Both the position numbers and the translations under genes were made by a program. Source: Rhyacophila brunnea (taxonomy: Eukaryota > Arthropoda > Insecta > Trichoptera > Rhyacophilidae). From it: a stretch of 64,000 bases of DNA. Below are positions 10,481-22,194 of this stretch, one piece after another (position 1 is the stretch's first letter; each line of letters opens with the position of its first letter). The stretch spans positions 414,912-478,911 of the forward strand of contig JAGYXB010000700.1 of NCBI GenBank assembly GCA_022495005.1, read 5' to 3'. Under the pieces are notes generated by a model. That model did not search any database, had not been told where the DNA came from, and saw only the letters and a program-made list of their open reading frames with translations.

Positions 10481-11636
10481 TGACAACGACACACTAATTC
10501 AATGAAATTTAAAAAACTCACTGACGACATAAAAATGAGCGATGTGTTCAAATTACGTATTTTTCAAAACATGTATATCCATCAAAAATCATTAGATAAA
10601 ATTTCTTATTATTTTAAGAAACAATCTATACGTATTTATTAATATTCGATTAAACGCCCGTAGAAATTATTTAATAATTAATGATTTTGGACAAATTATG
10701 CGCGAATGTTTTAGGCTCTGTGAGAGGAGCTTACCTTATTTCATACAATTCGACAGACTTGCTACGAGACGTAAAGTCCATACGAAAAAAATTCAGAATT
10801 ATTTCACACATAATCGGAGCTTTATTTACGTCAAGATAGATGGTGCACTGTGTTATATTTTTGAATACCTTTGCAGATTGTTTTGTAACTGTGTAATACT
10901 GTAATACATTCCTATATATACGACATCTGTCCTTGGCAAAATAAATTATTTTTATAGAACGTAAAATAATGAAGTGATTAAGTATACAAATACCTATGTC
11001 AATATGCAATTAAAATATATTTTTCTTAAGAAGGTAGGGTTTAAATAATCGCCTAGTATAGAGTCTTCGCTACTGAAGTATGCATATATAATTTATATAT
11101 CTAATTACCGAAATGGATTCAATGCGCTTAGTAACATTTTATGCTTTCCCGATTTGTTTATATCCCTCTGAGACTTGGACGGTACCAGCAAGAGAAAGGC
11201 GGAAGCTAAATTAGAAAGAGGCTTAAATTTTTTGGTTGTATATAGCCATAGCTCGTAGGAAAAATAATTACCAGGGAAAATTCCTGATAATGGGTCAGGC
11301 CGGAGAAGACGAGGAAGAGTTCCCTCCGGATGACAGGTCAAATTAAGAATGCCACCAGTTTCCCACTGACAGGCCTAGCATTTCGCTGACGTATGCAGCC
11401 AAACCGTTGTTCTGTCTAAAAAGAAGTTGTTAAAAGAAAGAGAAACGTTGTATTTATAAAGTTTTTTCTAGGCAACGTTTAACCTAACCTAACCAATACC
11501 ATCTGCAATTTGTATTCTTAGTTCAATGAAAACAAGTTAGAGATGGTATGAAGTTTAGTTTGTACTATTGATGTCAAACGCATTCAAATTTACCTTTCCT
11601 TGGATTTTAGGAACACTTACGGCTCATTTAGATGAG
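10481..11636. other. Mostly unclassified; possible LINE scrap at 11105-11400
   Basis: In 11105-11400 the + strand gives pieces such as GRRRRGRVPSG in a broken frame, reminiscent of LINE reverse-transcriptase tails, but too damaged to call. The remainder shows nothing. Confidence 0.3.
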
Positions 11637-11662
11637 TCACTGCGGATGATCATCCGCAGTGA
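11637..11662. repeat. Perfect 26-bp palindrome
   Basis: The half-site TCACTGCGGATGA is followed directly by its reverse complement. Related words (GATCATCCG, CCGTAGTGATCA, GGATGATCG) recur at 11920-11990 and about 12325-12345, so it belongs to a wider repeat or binding-site cluster. Confidence 0.85.
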
Positions 11663-11999
11663 ATTGAATGCAGGCGTTCATTTTTTGTTTACACGTGTCA
11701 CCGAAAGTGATATACTCAATTCATTCCAATGTGGCGTCAAGTGAAATTGCGCTGCAGGTTGGAATTCAAACAATTTGTGATTGTTTGTTATATGAATGCA
11801 CAAAATTTCATCGAGAGTAAGAGGAATAGGAAAAAGAGTCGTTGATAGATAAAACCATAAACATGGGATGCAGTGTGCATGTGTGGTGTGGGTGCGCATG
11901 CGCAGTATTTTTGCAATCATCCGTAGTGATCAAAAAATGATCAAAAAGTAGAACCAGTTAACTTTTGATTCCGGATGATCGCTTTCGATTATTCGTTGA

Positions 12000-12320
12000 T
12001 GAATATGCGTTTACACCACAGAACAGATAATAAATAGAATTCTAATAGGCTATATCCCGGTTTTGAATGTGTGAGTGTCCTACGAAATTGAACCACGCAT
12101 TATAGACGTGCAATAGCATGAGTAATACACCAATATTAAATGAGCATCGATGCATAAACCGAGAGCAGTTATCAGTATTCGACGTATGTCGTATTCTTTA
12201 CACATGTTTAAATTTATCCCGTATTCTTCCTTACTCGAGATCGGTTGCCTGCTTCTCCTTACCCGTAAAGGTATTTTAGTTCCAATTATTTCTGAGTTCC
12301 TTGGTTTACACGGCTCACTG
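12000..12320 (+). repeat. Dispersed repeat (CATAAACCGAGAGC family), copy 1, intact
   Basis: Landmarks TAATAGAATTC, TGTGAGTGTCCTACGAAA, ATGCATAAACCGAGAGCAG, CGACGTATG and TACTCGAGATCGGTTG. Other copies: 45610-48540 (+, split by a 2.6-kb hAT), 50150-50420 (-) and 50430-51150 (-, split by a 368-bp hAT). This copy supplies the empty site for both insertions. Confidence 0.75.
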
Positions 12321-13115
12321 GGGATGATTACTTCGTGATGATCGTCGAAAGTGAATCATGTAAACGGGGCTTTAGCTAACTTTTACAATTCCTCGTATAG
12401 TGTTAACTATTATTGCCATAGAGCGCATTGAATGGATACGTTACGAAAATATTTGAAAAGATAGCATCGTATCAATGAATACAGGCGCACATGACAAATA
12501 TAGTTTTAACACTTTTGATATCATGAGATTTCGAAGCCACATCCTGTCCGGGTACGTAGTCTGAAATCAATCCCCACACGTTGTATTCGTTATCTACTGT
12601 CATTCTATCTATAACTATATGTACACGGTGTTACTAATAAAACATGTCACTTTGGCGATGGGCAGAAAATATGTACCATAACAGTAACCTATTCTAAAAT
12701 ACTAAAAATGGGCCAAAGAATTTGTACTATTGAAGGAGTCTTAAGCGCAAATTATATTATGGTGCATGTCGTCTACTATCACGTGACGTCACAGTAAGCT
12801 GCCGCTACGGGAAAGAGGTGTGTAATTTCATTTTTCTTGGTGTATAAAATGTTTTCACACTGATTCTGCCATCCCGTAGCATATTTTAAACCTTTAAATT
12901 AAACGAGCATTGTCAGTTAGCAAAATCAGCCGAAATCACCAGAACAACAATGAGGTCACCTCACGTTGAACTGCACTGCATCGACACCTGCATAACTCAT
13001 TGAATGTTTTTATCATCTTCTACATGCCTACACTTTTTCGACTGTCATGTAAAAATCACATTTTTTGTTTTTAGCGGTTGGCACTATGTATTTTCTATAA
13101 GAATGTTGTTTATTA

Positions 13116-14414
13116 CGAGGGTGGGTCAATAAGTCCTTAGAAAAGCCGACAGGTGGCGCGACTAGTACTGTAAGCGGTTTGTTTTCATGCAGCGGCACTA
13201 CCGATTCAGTATGCTGCGAAGTTTCAATCAGATTGGTCGGGTTGTTGTGTGTTTCTCGTACATTTAAAAAAAAAATTTGCTTGTGGAAAATGGAAAAATG
13301 AAAAATGGAGAAAATTGAGTTTAGAGTTGTTATTAAACATTTTAATATAAAAGGGTTAACAGCAAAGGAAATAAAAAATGAGTTGGATTTAGTTCACGGC
13401 ATATCTGCTCCTTCACTTGCAACTATTTATAACTGGTTAAATGAATTTAAACGTGGTCGTACATCAACAAAGGATGAACCACGCTCAGGGCGTCCTGTAG
13501 AGGTGACTACACCAGAAATGATCAATAAAATCCACGATATGGTGTTAAGTGACCGAAGATTAAAGTTGAGTGAGATAATTGAAGTTACAGGGATCTCAAA
13601 AGGTAGCGTCATTTCTATTTTACATGACAAATTGGGCATGAAAAAAATTTCTGCAAGATGGGTGCAGCGTTTGCTCACAGTCGACAATAAACGCAATAGG
13701 GTGGTGGCCTCTAAAGCCCTGTTGTCGCTCATGCAACGCAATCCGGATGAATTTTTTCGTCGCTTTGTGACTGTAGATGAAACATGGATACACCACTATA
13801 CTCCCGAGACGAAAGAACAGTCAAAGCAGTGGATTGCGAAGGCAAACCATGTCAAAGAAGGCGAAAACCGTAAAATCAGCTGGTAAGGTTATGGCTACTG
13901 TATTTTGGGATGCACGTGAAATTATTTTCGTTGACTATTTGGAAAAAGGAAAAACAATAACAGGGGATTATTATGCATCTTTATTGGACCAGCTAAAACA
14001 AAATTGAAGAAAAACGGCCTCATTTAAACAGGAAAAAAATCCTCTTTCATCAGGACAATGCCGTGTTCACACATGTTTACGATCAATGGCTAAAATTGAA
14101 GAATTGAAGTTCGAATTGGTCGACCACCCACCGTATTCGCCAGATTTAGCCCCCAGTGACTTTTTCCTTTTCCCAAACTTAAAAAAATGGCTAAGTGGAC
14201 AACGTTTTTTTTCAAATGAAGAAGTCATCGATCGGACAAATGCTTATTTTGAGGACCTTCCGAAAACTTATTTTTCTGACGGTTTAAAAAAAATTGAGAA
14301 ACGTCTAACCAAGTGTATTGAGCTCCAAGGAGATTATGTTGAGAAATAAAAAAAAAATACAAAAATAAAAACTGTTTTAATGCTTTTTTCTAAGGAATTA
14401 TTGACCCACCCTCG
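13116..14414 (+). mobile_element. Mariner element copy 1 (1299 bp)
   Basis: Inverted ends CGAGGGTGGGTCAATAA.TCC are flanked by TA at 13114-13115 and 14415-14416. Length is typical of mariner. It carries a frameshifted transposase. The empty site is visible at about 53700-53720, where TGTCTATTATCTATGGTCTG is uninterrupted. Confidence 0.95.
13305..14349 (+). pseudogene. Mariner transposase (DD34D), frameshifted
   Basis: Cut-and-paste transposase that would bind the terminal repeats and insert at TA. The first 193 codons (13305-13886) hold two helix-turn-helix regions (GLTAKEIKNEL, LKLSEIIEVTGISKGSVISI) and the first catalytic Asp in FVTVDETWIHH. The second Asp is in the HQDNA region (about 14054) and the third in YSPDLAPSDFFLF, 34 residues apart once frames are joined, the mariner D-D34-D pattern. 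At least three single- or two-base losses break it: near 13840-13855, at about 14000 (LKQN stop) and at about 14060. The frame then resumes to a stop at 14347-14349. Closest relative is the copy at 23168-24213, with which it shares one break near 13840. Not functional as it stands. Confidence 0.92.
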
Positions 14415-14701
14415 TATCTATGGTCTGCAGGTTGGGTTCTGTTCAAAATATTGTCATGTCGTAAGTAATTTTAACGTACGCAGACGTAGAAACTGTTAAA
14501 ATTAATTGAAATTAGGATGAATAATTAATAATTCAAATTACTAATACATTATAGTTGGCACTCTTCATCAGTGTCATTCTTCAGTGAATTTACAGAGATG
14601 GTGGTTCAAAATATTCTGCAAAATAACAAAACCATAGACGAAATTTGTCGCAGTGACAGTAGGTGACATGCACCTCAATTTATTCACAACTTTATACGCA
14701 T

Positions 14702-15520
14702 CAGTGGTGAGGGATGGAGATAGGCTGTTTTAAGATTCAATATAAATAATGCACACAAAATTTTGTCAGTCATGCTTATTTGTTTTCATTGAACTAATAA
14801 TACAATTTGCAGATGGTGCTGTTTAGTTTTTTAAATTAAATTAAACCCTGTGTAAACCAAAACATAATAGTTTAGGTATGCTATGGGCGATCTGACAAAA
14901 CTAGTACACATCTTTTTAGTCATACTTATTTGTTTTCATTGAATTAAGAATACATATTATCACAAATATGGTGTTGGGTAGTTTTTTAAAATTCATTACG
15001 CCCTTCCTAACTAAACCATAATCGATAAAAATATTCTTCTATATATAAAATATCAAAAATTTTGTTTGGTTTAATGGCAGAATTTTAGATTATTTATAGA
15101 TAAACGAGTATTTTTTGACTATTATTTATTATGACTTGAATTCCAATGGATTTAAGTTTTGTACTAATATATTATGATATGCTATGATAAAGTTCTGCGG
15201 AAGTACGTGGCAACGCAACGCACAGGACCAAGACAAGTGTAATCAGCTTTGATAGGCCTTCACCCAGCAGTGGATATATTCAGGCTGATGATGATGATGA
15301 CTATTCCATTTGAAAATGGATTTTATATTCAAATTAGATCAAGTACCTTCGGTCGATAGTATTAATATTATGGCTTGGATTAAGCAGGGTTTAATTGAAT
15401 TTTAAAGACTAAGAACTACACGTTGTAATCCTTAGTTCAATGAAAATAAATACGTTTCGTTGGTAAAGTTTCGTGTGCAGTATTTATGTCGAATCTTAAC
15501 AGCCTACTTTTTGCCTACCC
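14702..15520 (+). mobile_element. Foldback hAT with nested retroposed repeat and LINE scrap
   Basis: Left end CAGTGGTGAGGGATGG. It contains two left-arm subunits, the central AAAATATC region, then right-arm motifs TTAAGCAGGGTTTAATTGAA to CTTAACAGCCTAC. At about 15131 it is split by a second copy of the 91-258 element, with duplicated ATTATG[AG]CTTG, which itself contains a LINE 3' scrap. The right terminus is diverged. Confidence 0.65.
15190..15302 (+). mobile_element. Non-LTR retrotransposon 3' scrap
   Basis: AAGTTCTGCGGAAGTACGTGG through CCCAGCAGTGGAT matches the 3' end of the LINE at 3617-3895 (there on the minus strand), including the (TGA)n tail. Confidence 0.65.
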
Positions 15521-15782
15521 TTTCGCCTTTTACCTTTACCTTTTTGAAGGCAGTCTGATTTTCGAATCCAAACGATTCTATGTATTGTATTCTTCTATTG
15601 AACACGATCAAAACAAAATAACAGCCTGCATTCTGACATGAAGTCTGTTGCATTGTTTACATAACCTATATACGTATTTCTCAGGATTTTATGTGATTAT
15701 TCACCTTAAATATAATAATCAATGTATTACCTACTTTTGACTGCCAACATAAAATTAACAAGGGAGTATCTTCCCACAGGCA

Positions 15783-15925
15783 GTGACGTCCCGTGGGGGT
15801 AGGCAGATTGAGCGTCGCTTGGGGGCGGCAGTTACTCGAAGGGCGGCAAATCGAGGAAAATCATTTGGAATATATCATCACTGTTCTGGCAGAAGACACT
15901 AATTCGAAAAAATTCACATACGCAA
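15783..15925 (-). mobile_element. hAT end (TIR CAGTGACGTCCC) abutting an ATATCGTC-type MITE end
   Basis: 15783-15870 is the reverse complement of the right end of the element at 5167-5661. At about 15870 it passes directly into the CACTGTTCTGGCAGAAGACACTAATTCG end of the MITE found at 16690 and 37041. Both are truncated. Confidence 0.6.
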
Positions 15926-16529
15926 CTAGAATTATTTTTATTAGTTCACCATGCCCCCTCTCTGCCATGAGCACTTTTTATTAGAAAGTCTCTGTAAACT
16001 CAGTCAAACACTCAAACCTTCCTGATGATATTTCAAACCTGCTGATATTTCACGTCAAACCTTGTGATATGCTTGATTAAGACCGAGAGTGGTGAGTAGC
16101 GGGTGGTCTGTATATGGTCTATGGCATGGCGAAGAAGTACTAGACGATTATTTGAATCCTTGAGAAAAATAATTTTTAATTGCATATACCTTTATAATAA
16201 TAATTACATTTGCCAACGGTATCTGTCTTATTTGTAGGAAAGTAGGAATGTTTAAAAAATATATACAACAAAGACATCTGTCATTAACAAGTTTGTCTAA
16301 TTATCTGCCATGAATAGTAATGTTTTTTTTGTATGAACTTTATGTCACGTGACCTCAGGATGTCTGGAGCAGTGTATACAAAACGATAGTCGCTAATGCG
16401 TAACCCCAAAATTTTTGCATATAATATATTATTAAATTAATTAATAATTAAATAATTTCAATGGCATTCAATTACATTTGTATAATTAAATATAGATTGT
16501 TTTTAAAAATGAAAAATGATGTTATTTAA

Positions 16530-17151
16530 GGCTATACTTCAGCTGGGGCACGGTCTAAAACGATCGTGACTATGCGACGCGAAGTTTGTGCAAATGACGA
16601 GTGCAGAGCAAAACATAATTTGTCATAAAAAGTCAACATGCGTCCATTTAATGTTTAGTTTATTGTTCTATTACTGATAATAATAATATCGTCTCTGTTC
16701 TGGCAGAACACACTAACTGGAGAATACTAGTTTTGAGTAATTTGACTTTGAAGTTGTTAAGATGTTTGAAATAATGGTCTATCATGTGAGTTTATTAAGT
16801 AACCGTGAAAAGGATGACTTTAAAATAAAGACTGTTTATTTATTAAGAAGGTTTCCAGACGGTAAAGTCTGAAATAAGGAACATTTGGTACTAACTCAAT
16901 ATGTAATTTTTTCGAATTAGTGTCTTCTGCCAGAACAGTGACGATATATTCATTGACATGTTTTCTTTTTCAAGTAAATGGGTAACGTTTTTTAGTCATC
17001 TTTACACGATTTAAGAATTGATTCCCCCGTCGCCATCACAAAACAAATTGACGTGTTCACAGCTGGACTTTTGCTCTCCGATTGCCAGCCAGTCCGAAAT
17101 TTCGTCACACCTACAGTTGAAAATTATTTGCCGTTTTACTGAAGTACCGTC
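16530..17151 (+). mobile_element. TTAA-flanked MITE, copy A (with nested MITE)
   Basis: GGCTATACTTCAGCTGGGGC at the left, ...TTACTGAAGTACCGTC at the right, TTAA at 16526-16529 and 17152-17155. Terminal repeats are of the form GGC-ATAC-TCAG. Target TTAA suggests a piggyBac-type mobiliser. About 254 bp of the length is the nested element at 16690-16943. Confidence 0.8.
16690..16943. mobile_element. MITE with CGTC termini, nested, TSD ATAT
   Basis: Ends CGTCTCTGTTCTGGCAGAA and, reversed, CGTCACTGTTCTGGCAGAA. ATAT at 16686-16689 and 16944-16947. The uninterrupted host sequence AATAATATATTCATTGACATG is seen in TTAA MITE copies B and D. Confidence 0.8.
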
Positions 17152-17255
17152 TTAATGATAAACGTAAAGGAAAATACAAAAGTAATTAAAACCCATCGCT
17201 CAATTTTATGTCATCAGTGAGTTAGTAAAATTTCATCGATTACTGTGTACCTATT

Positions 17256-17666
17256 CATTAGTAGTAATATCGTATTATCTTCTTATTTCCCGTAAGTATA
17301 CCTGACAACTGTGTTCTTTTTCTCTGATCTTCACAGCCTACCTCGTTCCGAAAGTCACCCTTCGCCACTGATGTTTGTGATAACTAGTCATTCATTAGTA
17401 GTAATATCGTATTATCTTCTTATTTCCCGTAAGTATACCTGACAAGTGTGTTCTTTTTCTCTGATCTTCACAGCCTATCTCGTTCCAAAAGTCACCCTTC
17501 GCCACTGATGTTTGTGATAACTAGTCATTCATTAGTAGTAATATCGTATTATCTTCTTATTTCCCGTAAGTATACCTGACAACTGTGTTCTTTTTCTCTG
17601 ATCTTCACAGCCTACCTCGTTCCAAAAGTCACCCTTTGCCACTGATGTTTGTGATAACTAGTCTAG
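17256..17666. repeat. Tandem triplication of a 137-bp unit
   Basis: Units begin at 17256, 17393 and 17530 with CATTAGTAGTAATATCG and end in TTCGCCACTGATGTTTGTG. They differ by only a few bases. Each unit carries the terminus of a foldback hAT (AGCCTACCTCGTTCC...CACTG) plus flanking DNA, and occurs once in reverse at 10337-10480. Confidence 0.9.
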
Positions 17667-18102
17667 TCTAGCATCTCTGCAACTCGTCCCAATACACTCT
17701 AATAATTCTGATACAGCTTTTATGGTCACCATGTAAAGAAATAATACATTAACTATATCTGTATTATTATCAAGTTTTATCTGAAATTCATTGACTATTG
17801 GATATACTTGGGTTATGTAATGCGTACAGTCTTGACTGCGGTGATCGTAATCGGAGAAGATTTTTCACCACATCACATCACCGTACGTGTGGCTTATCTG
17901 TCGCAAACATGCCTTTTCTGAGAATCTCTCCGTTCAGTTTTGCGGCAGTAATCTACATTATCGACTCAGTATATCCGGTCATCGTTAGTCTACAATTATA
18001 TATCGTCTTTGTATATTGAATACCTCCTATGTGGCGATTTTGACGAACACGAGTTATTTATACCACGTGATGTGCATTTTTTTTTCTACCATATGTATTA
18101 TA
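17667..18102. other. Nothing recognised
   Basis: A 73-codon frame at 17798-18019 has no family motif. Confidence 0.35.
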
Positions 18103-18394
18103 CAGTGGCGAAGGGTGAAGGTAGGCTGTTGAGATCTGCCATAAATAGTGCACATTAAACTTTGTTAGTCATACGTATTTGTTTTTATTGAGCTAAAACT
18201 ACAATTTACAGATGGTATTGGTTAGTTTTAAAAAAATCAATTAATCCCTGCCGAAACCAAACCGTAATAGTTTTGGTCTATTTTGGGCGGTATGGCAAAA
18301 TTATGCACACTTTTTCATTCATACTTATTTGTTTTCGTTTGATTAAGAATACATATTACACAATTTGTTGGTTCATTTTTTTAAATTCAATTAA

Positions 18395-18767
18395 GGCTAT
18401 ACCTCAGTTGAGGCATGGTCTAAAAAGATCGTGGCTAGGCGATGTGCGGATTGCGGGTCGCGGGTGCAAATGACTCTTGCCGAACGAAATATAATTTGTC
18501 ATATAAATCCAACATGCGTCCATTTAATGTTCTGTTTATTTTTCTATTAGTAACAATAATAATATATTCATTGTCATGTTTTTTTTTCAAGTAAATGGGT
18601 AACGTTTTTAGTCATCTTTACACGATTTAGAATTAATACCCCGGTCGCCATCACGAAACAAATTGACGTATTCACACCTCGACGTTTGCTCTTCGATTGC
18701 CAGCGAGTCCAAAATTTCATCGCGCCGCTTAGTTGAAAATTATTTTCCGTTTCACTGAAGTATCGTC
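18395..18767 (+). mobile_element. TTAA MITE copy B
   Basis: GGCTATACCTCAGTTGAGGC to CACTGAAGTATCGTC. TTAA at 18391-18394 and 18768-18771. The host reads TTCAATTAA before it, as in uninterrupted foldback hAT copies. Confidence 0.85.
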
Positions 18768-18771
18768 TTAA

Positions 18772-19145
18772 GGCCATACCTCAGTTGAGACCCGGTCTAA
18801 AAAGATCGTCGCTAGGCGATGCGCGGATTGCGGGTCGCGGGTGCAAATGAGGCATGTTAAACCAAATATAATTTGTCTTATAAATCCAACATGTGTCCAT
18901 TTAATATTCTGTTTATTGTTTTATCAGTAACAATAATAGTATATTTATTGACATGTTTTCTTTTTAAAGTAAATGGGTAACGTTTTAAGTCATCTTTACA
19001 CGATTTAAGAATTATTACGGCCGTCGCCATCACAAAGCAAAATGACATGTTTCCAGCTCTACATTCTCTCTCCGAATAGGAGCGAGTGCAAAATTTCGTC
19101 GCGCCTATGGTTGAAAATTATTTGCCGTTTCACTGATGAATCACC
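18772..19145 (+). mobile_element. TTAA MITE copy C, in tandem with B
   Basis: GGCCATACCTCAGTTGAGAC to CACTGATGAATCACC. It shares the TTAA at 18768-18771 with copy B and ends at TTAA 19146-19149, after which the host resumes (GTCCTGCCTAACC). Confidence 0.85.
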
Positions 19146-19425
19146 TTAAGTCCTGCCTAACCAAACTATATAATAGATAAAAAATATTCCTCTATCTATA
19201 ACATATCTAAAATTATATATTATGATTTAATAGATAGACAAATATTTTTTGACGAATATCTATTATGGCTTGGTTATGTAGGGTTTAATTGAATTTACAA
19301 AATTGACCAATAATATCTGCAATTTGTAGTTTTAGTTCAATGAAAACAAATATGTATTACCGACAAAGTTTAGTGTGCATTATTTATGCCCGATCTTAAC
19401 AGCCTACCTCCACCCTTCGCCACTG

Positions 19426-20575
19426 ACATAAGTAGGTATTGAGAATTTCTATGTAACAGTGTGGCCTGCCTAAGACAATGATTGTAGTAGGTACCCATGT
19501 AATTTAATTACATTGAATGAAACGATTCGATTTGGCGAGGTCGAATACGTATCACGATTTCTTTCTTAAGTATATCAATTTCGCATCACAATATAAATAT
19601 CATTAGTTGGTAAATTAATCTTTGTTGACCCCGAGCACCGCCTCCGATTTGAAAACCGATGTTTTGATAATACAAGCGTCGACTTGCGCGCGATCCGATT
19701 ATATTTTACAACCAGAGGCGACAGAACGAGAGAGTTGTGTATCTACACAGGAAGCCATGTCGATTTAACCTAACCTGACTCGACGCCGGGTCACATCCAG
19801 TGTCCGAGATGTCTTCCAATCACTTTTCTGTTGACAGTTACGAGAGATATGACCGTAGCTAAGCCACAAGCACGTATCTACATTATTTAAAGCCAGCAGG
19901 ACTATTCTAAATACAGTCAAACTTGATTATTACGAGGAAGATGGGACCGACTCAATTTGCTCGTTATAAGCATTACTTGTTATAAGCATTACTTGTTATA
20001 TCAGAGAATAGGTAATTTTTAAAAAGCGGTCACATAACACATGTCGCAATTTAAACAACAATACGCAGTTAGAATTTTTCCCTGAAACAAGCATGGCATT
20101 CATAAACTACAAAAGAAGTTGTTTATTCTAATGAACGCTGGTAGGTACCTACTGACTTCAGCTTGGATTTTTTACATTAAATTACAACCATGTGCGTGGA
20201 TACTTTTTTAATTTTGTCAACGAAAACACCAATTAGGTACTTAGACACTTAACTAGTGTCATAATCGTAATATGATCCCGGCGGCATCAGTCTATGGTCG
20301 GATTTTATTGCTTAGGGTCGAAAATGTTTTTAAACAAACGACCATTAACAGTTTTAAGAAAAATTTTGACAATATTTTTGCTCGGTATATTCGAAGTAGC
20401 TCGTAATAAAAGTGAATAAATGTATGGAGAAAATCATAAACTAAAATGTCAACGAATGATTCCTCATTACATCTGAGAACTCGCTATGTCCGTGATCATA
20501 ATAACCGAATTCGACTGTATTTTGAATTATTATTCATTATTCATGCTAATTTCAATTAATTTTAACGTTTTCTTC
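19426..20575. other. Mostly unclassified intron
   Basis: 19620-19810 is GC- and CpG-richer (CGACTTGCGCGCGATCCGA) without coding signal. A short duplicated word TTATAAGCATTACTTG is at about 19964-19998. Nothing else recognised. Confidence 0.4.
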
Positions 20576-20579
20576 GTGT

Positions 20580-20880
20580 GCGTACGTTAATATGACTTGC
20601 GATATTGCATCTATTGATAATATTTTGAACAGAACTAAAATAGATAATAGACAACACTCTTATAGACAATACATAGTGCCAACTACTATAAACAAAAACA
20701 CGCGACTTTGATACTAGTCGAAAATGTATAGGCATATAGAAAATGATAAAAAACGTTCATTGAGTCATGCGGGTGTCGATGCAGTGCGGTACGCGTGAGG
20801 TGACCTCATTGTTCTGGTGATTACGGCATATTTTGCCAACTGACAATGTTCATTTAAAGCTGTGTTACTCGAACTCGTGT
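20580..20880 (-). repeat. Dispersed repeat (GCTACGGGA family), reverse copy
   Basis: On the minus strand GTTGGCACTATGTATTGTC and AGTGTTGTCTATTATCTAT match the region around the mariner insertion at 13.1 and 14.4 kb without mariner. Confidence 0.7.
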
Positions 20881-20902
20881 TAAAAAATATCTGTTTGACT
20901 CA

Positions 20903-21545
20903 TAGACTATAGATACATCTAGACGCTACCCGTTGAATTGCTAAATGAAGCCGCGTGCCATGCGTTTGGTTTGTGGGCGAGCGAACGCATTCGTCTACAA
21001 ATGTTCGAGACCATAGACCATTTCGGTAGTGCTCGCCCAAAGTGCTCGTACTAGACGCTCAGAATTAAAATATAATTTTCTATTTTTTTACGTTATATAG
21101 TATTTTTAAGCGGTCAAAATGCAACCATTAGGTAAAGATATCCATAATTTAAGTTATTTTAAAGAAACACTAGGTCACTGATATTAAAATATATAATAAT
21201 ATACAAATAAATTATCACGAACATGTATCAACTTACCTATGAAACGTAATACCATCTTCTTGCTTATCAGTATGGCTACCATATTTTACACACAGAACTT
21301 TTCTACTTAATTAACTAAAAATATTTACCAGTGACTTTATGTTTAACACAAGAAATAGCAATTTTAGCAACACGGTTATCGACGCTTAGTTATGCAATAA
21401 GCGAAGATTTGACGGCTACACCGTAGCAAAACATCTCCCAGATCTGTAAACCTTTTATCTTACTCTAGCGCGTGTCGCAGAGATTATAAGGATACCGAAT
21501 ACTTTCTCACTCGCACTTATGCACCGTTTTTGTTCAGGCCTTGGT
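20903..21545 (+). repeat. 643-bp dispersed repeat, copy 1
   Basis: Starts TAGACTATAGATACATCTAG and ends TTTTTGTTCAGGCCTTGGT. A very similar copy in the same orientation is at 63234-63873. No coding frame; superfamily unknown. Confidence 0.8.
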
Positions 21546-22190
21546 TTGACTCTGGTCGTGACTCCTGATCCATTCCCTCATCAATTCTGACAGCATTCGC
21601 TTTTTTCATGTAGGGATTTGATTATGGCGACGATCTTTGGAGGGATCATGTATGCTATCAGTATCCTCCAGGGGAAAGGAAGCCTTTTCATAATACACTT
21701 AGCAGCAGGTCAAAGGACTGTTCAGCTCATGACTCTGCTGGAGTATATATTGAAACTGGAGAAGACGTTAATCTCATTCCATAAAAGTCTATCTAATTTA
21801 AATTGAATTTCATCTTATCGTGGAATCATATTTCAGGTACAAGCTTGTGTCAAAACAACATTGATGTGTGTTTTAATATTCCAGATTTAGAATTCCTTCA
21901 ACGCTCTGTTATCTCTTGCTATTTAAAAAAAGAAATGCTTATTTTAAATACTTGCCTCCCATTATCAATAATTTTATTTAACTCTGCAGATAGCACATAT
22001 TTTTTTTTTAAACTGGATTACAATTATTACGTTTTCGTTTCCAAGTTTGTTTTCGTCAGCTCAATATTAAATATGACATCACGTTACGATTTCATATATC
22101 TGGGATCACGTATTACGCGTTGCTCCGCAAAATGACATCAGCCGAGAAGTCTGCGGAAGAATTACTCCGCCTAGAGAATCCTAATACTGT
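21546..22190. other. Nothing recognised
   Basis: The 110-codon frame at 21803-22135 is AT-rich, with no family motif. Confidence 0.35.
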
Positions 22191-22194
22191 GTGC

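Larger units (their letters stand above)
12770..14700 (+). repeat. Dispersed repeat (GCTACGGGA family) interrupted by mariner
   Basis: GCTACGGGA and TCCCGTAGC form short inverted ends of a ~80-bp core at about 12797-12880, within a longer shared unit reaching about 14700. Copies: 20580-20880 (-), 34735-34850 (-, core only) and 53015-54000 (+, holding a TTAA MITE). At 13114 the unit is broken by mariner copy 1; the 53 kb and 20 kb copies read straight through that point. Confidence 0.75.
18103..19425 (+). mobile_element. Foldback hAT, complete, with two TTAA MITEs inside
   Basis: CAGTGGCGAAGGGTG to CACCCTTCGCCACTG. Excluding the nested 755 bp it is 568 bp, close to the complete copy at 51646-52222. 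Both arms carry TCAGTCATACTTATTTG / CAAATATGTATTACCGAC. Flanks do not show a clear 8-bp duplication. Confidence 0.8.

Noticed and set aside
13427..13741. 104-codon minus-strand frame
   Set aside because: Shadow of the + strand mariner transposase.
14702..15520. 8-bp target duplication for this foldback hAT
   Set aside because: The right terminus is too diverged to set; the flanks compared did not match.
17256..17666. CRISPR-like array (regularly spaced repeats)
   Set aside because: Units are 137 bp and identical throughout, with no variable spacers; a plain tandem triplication in an animal genome.
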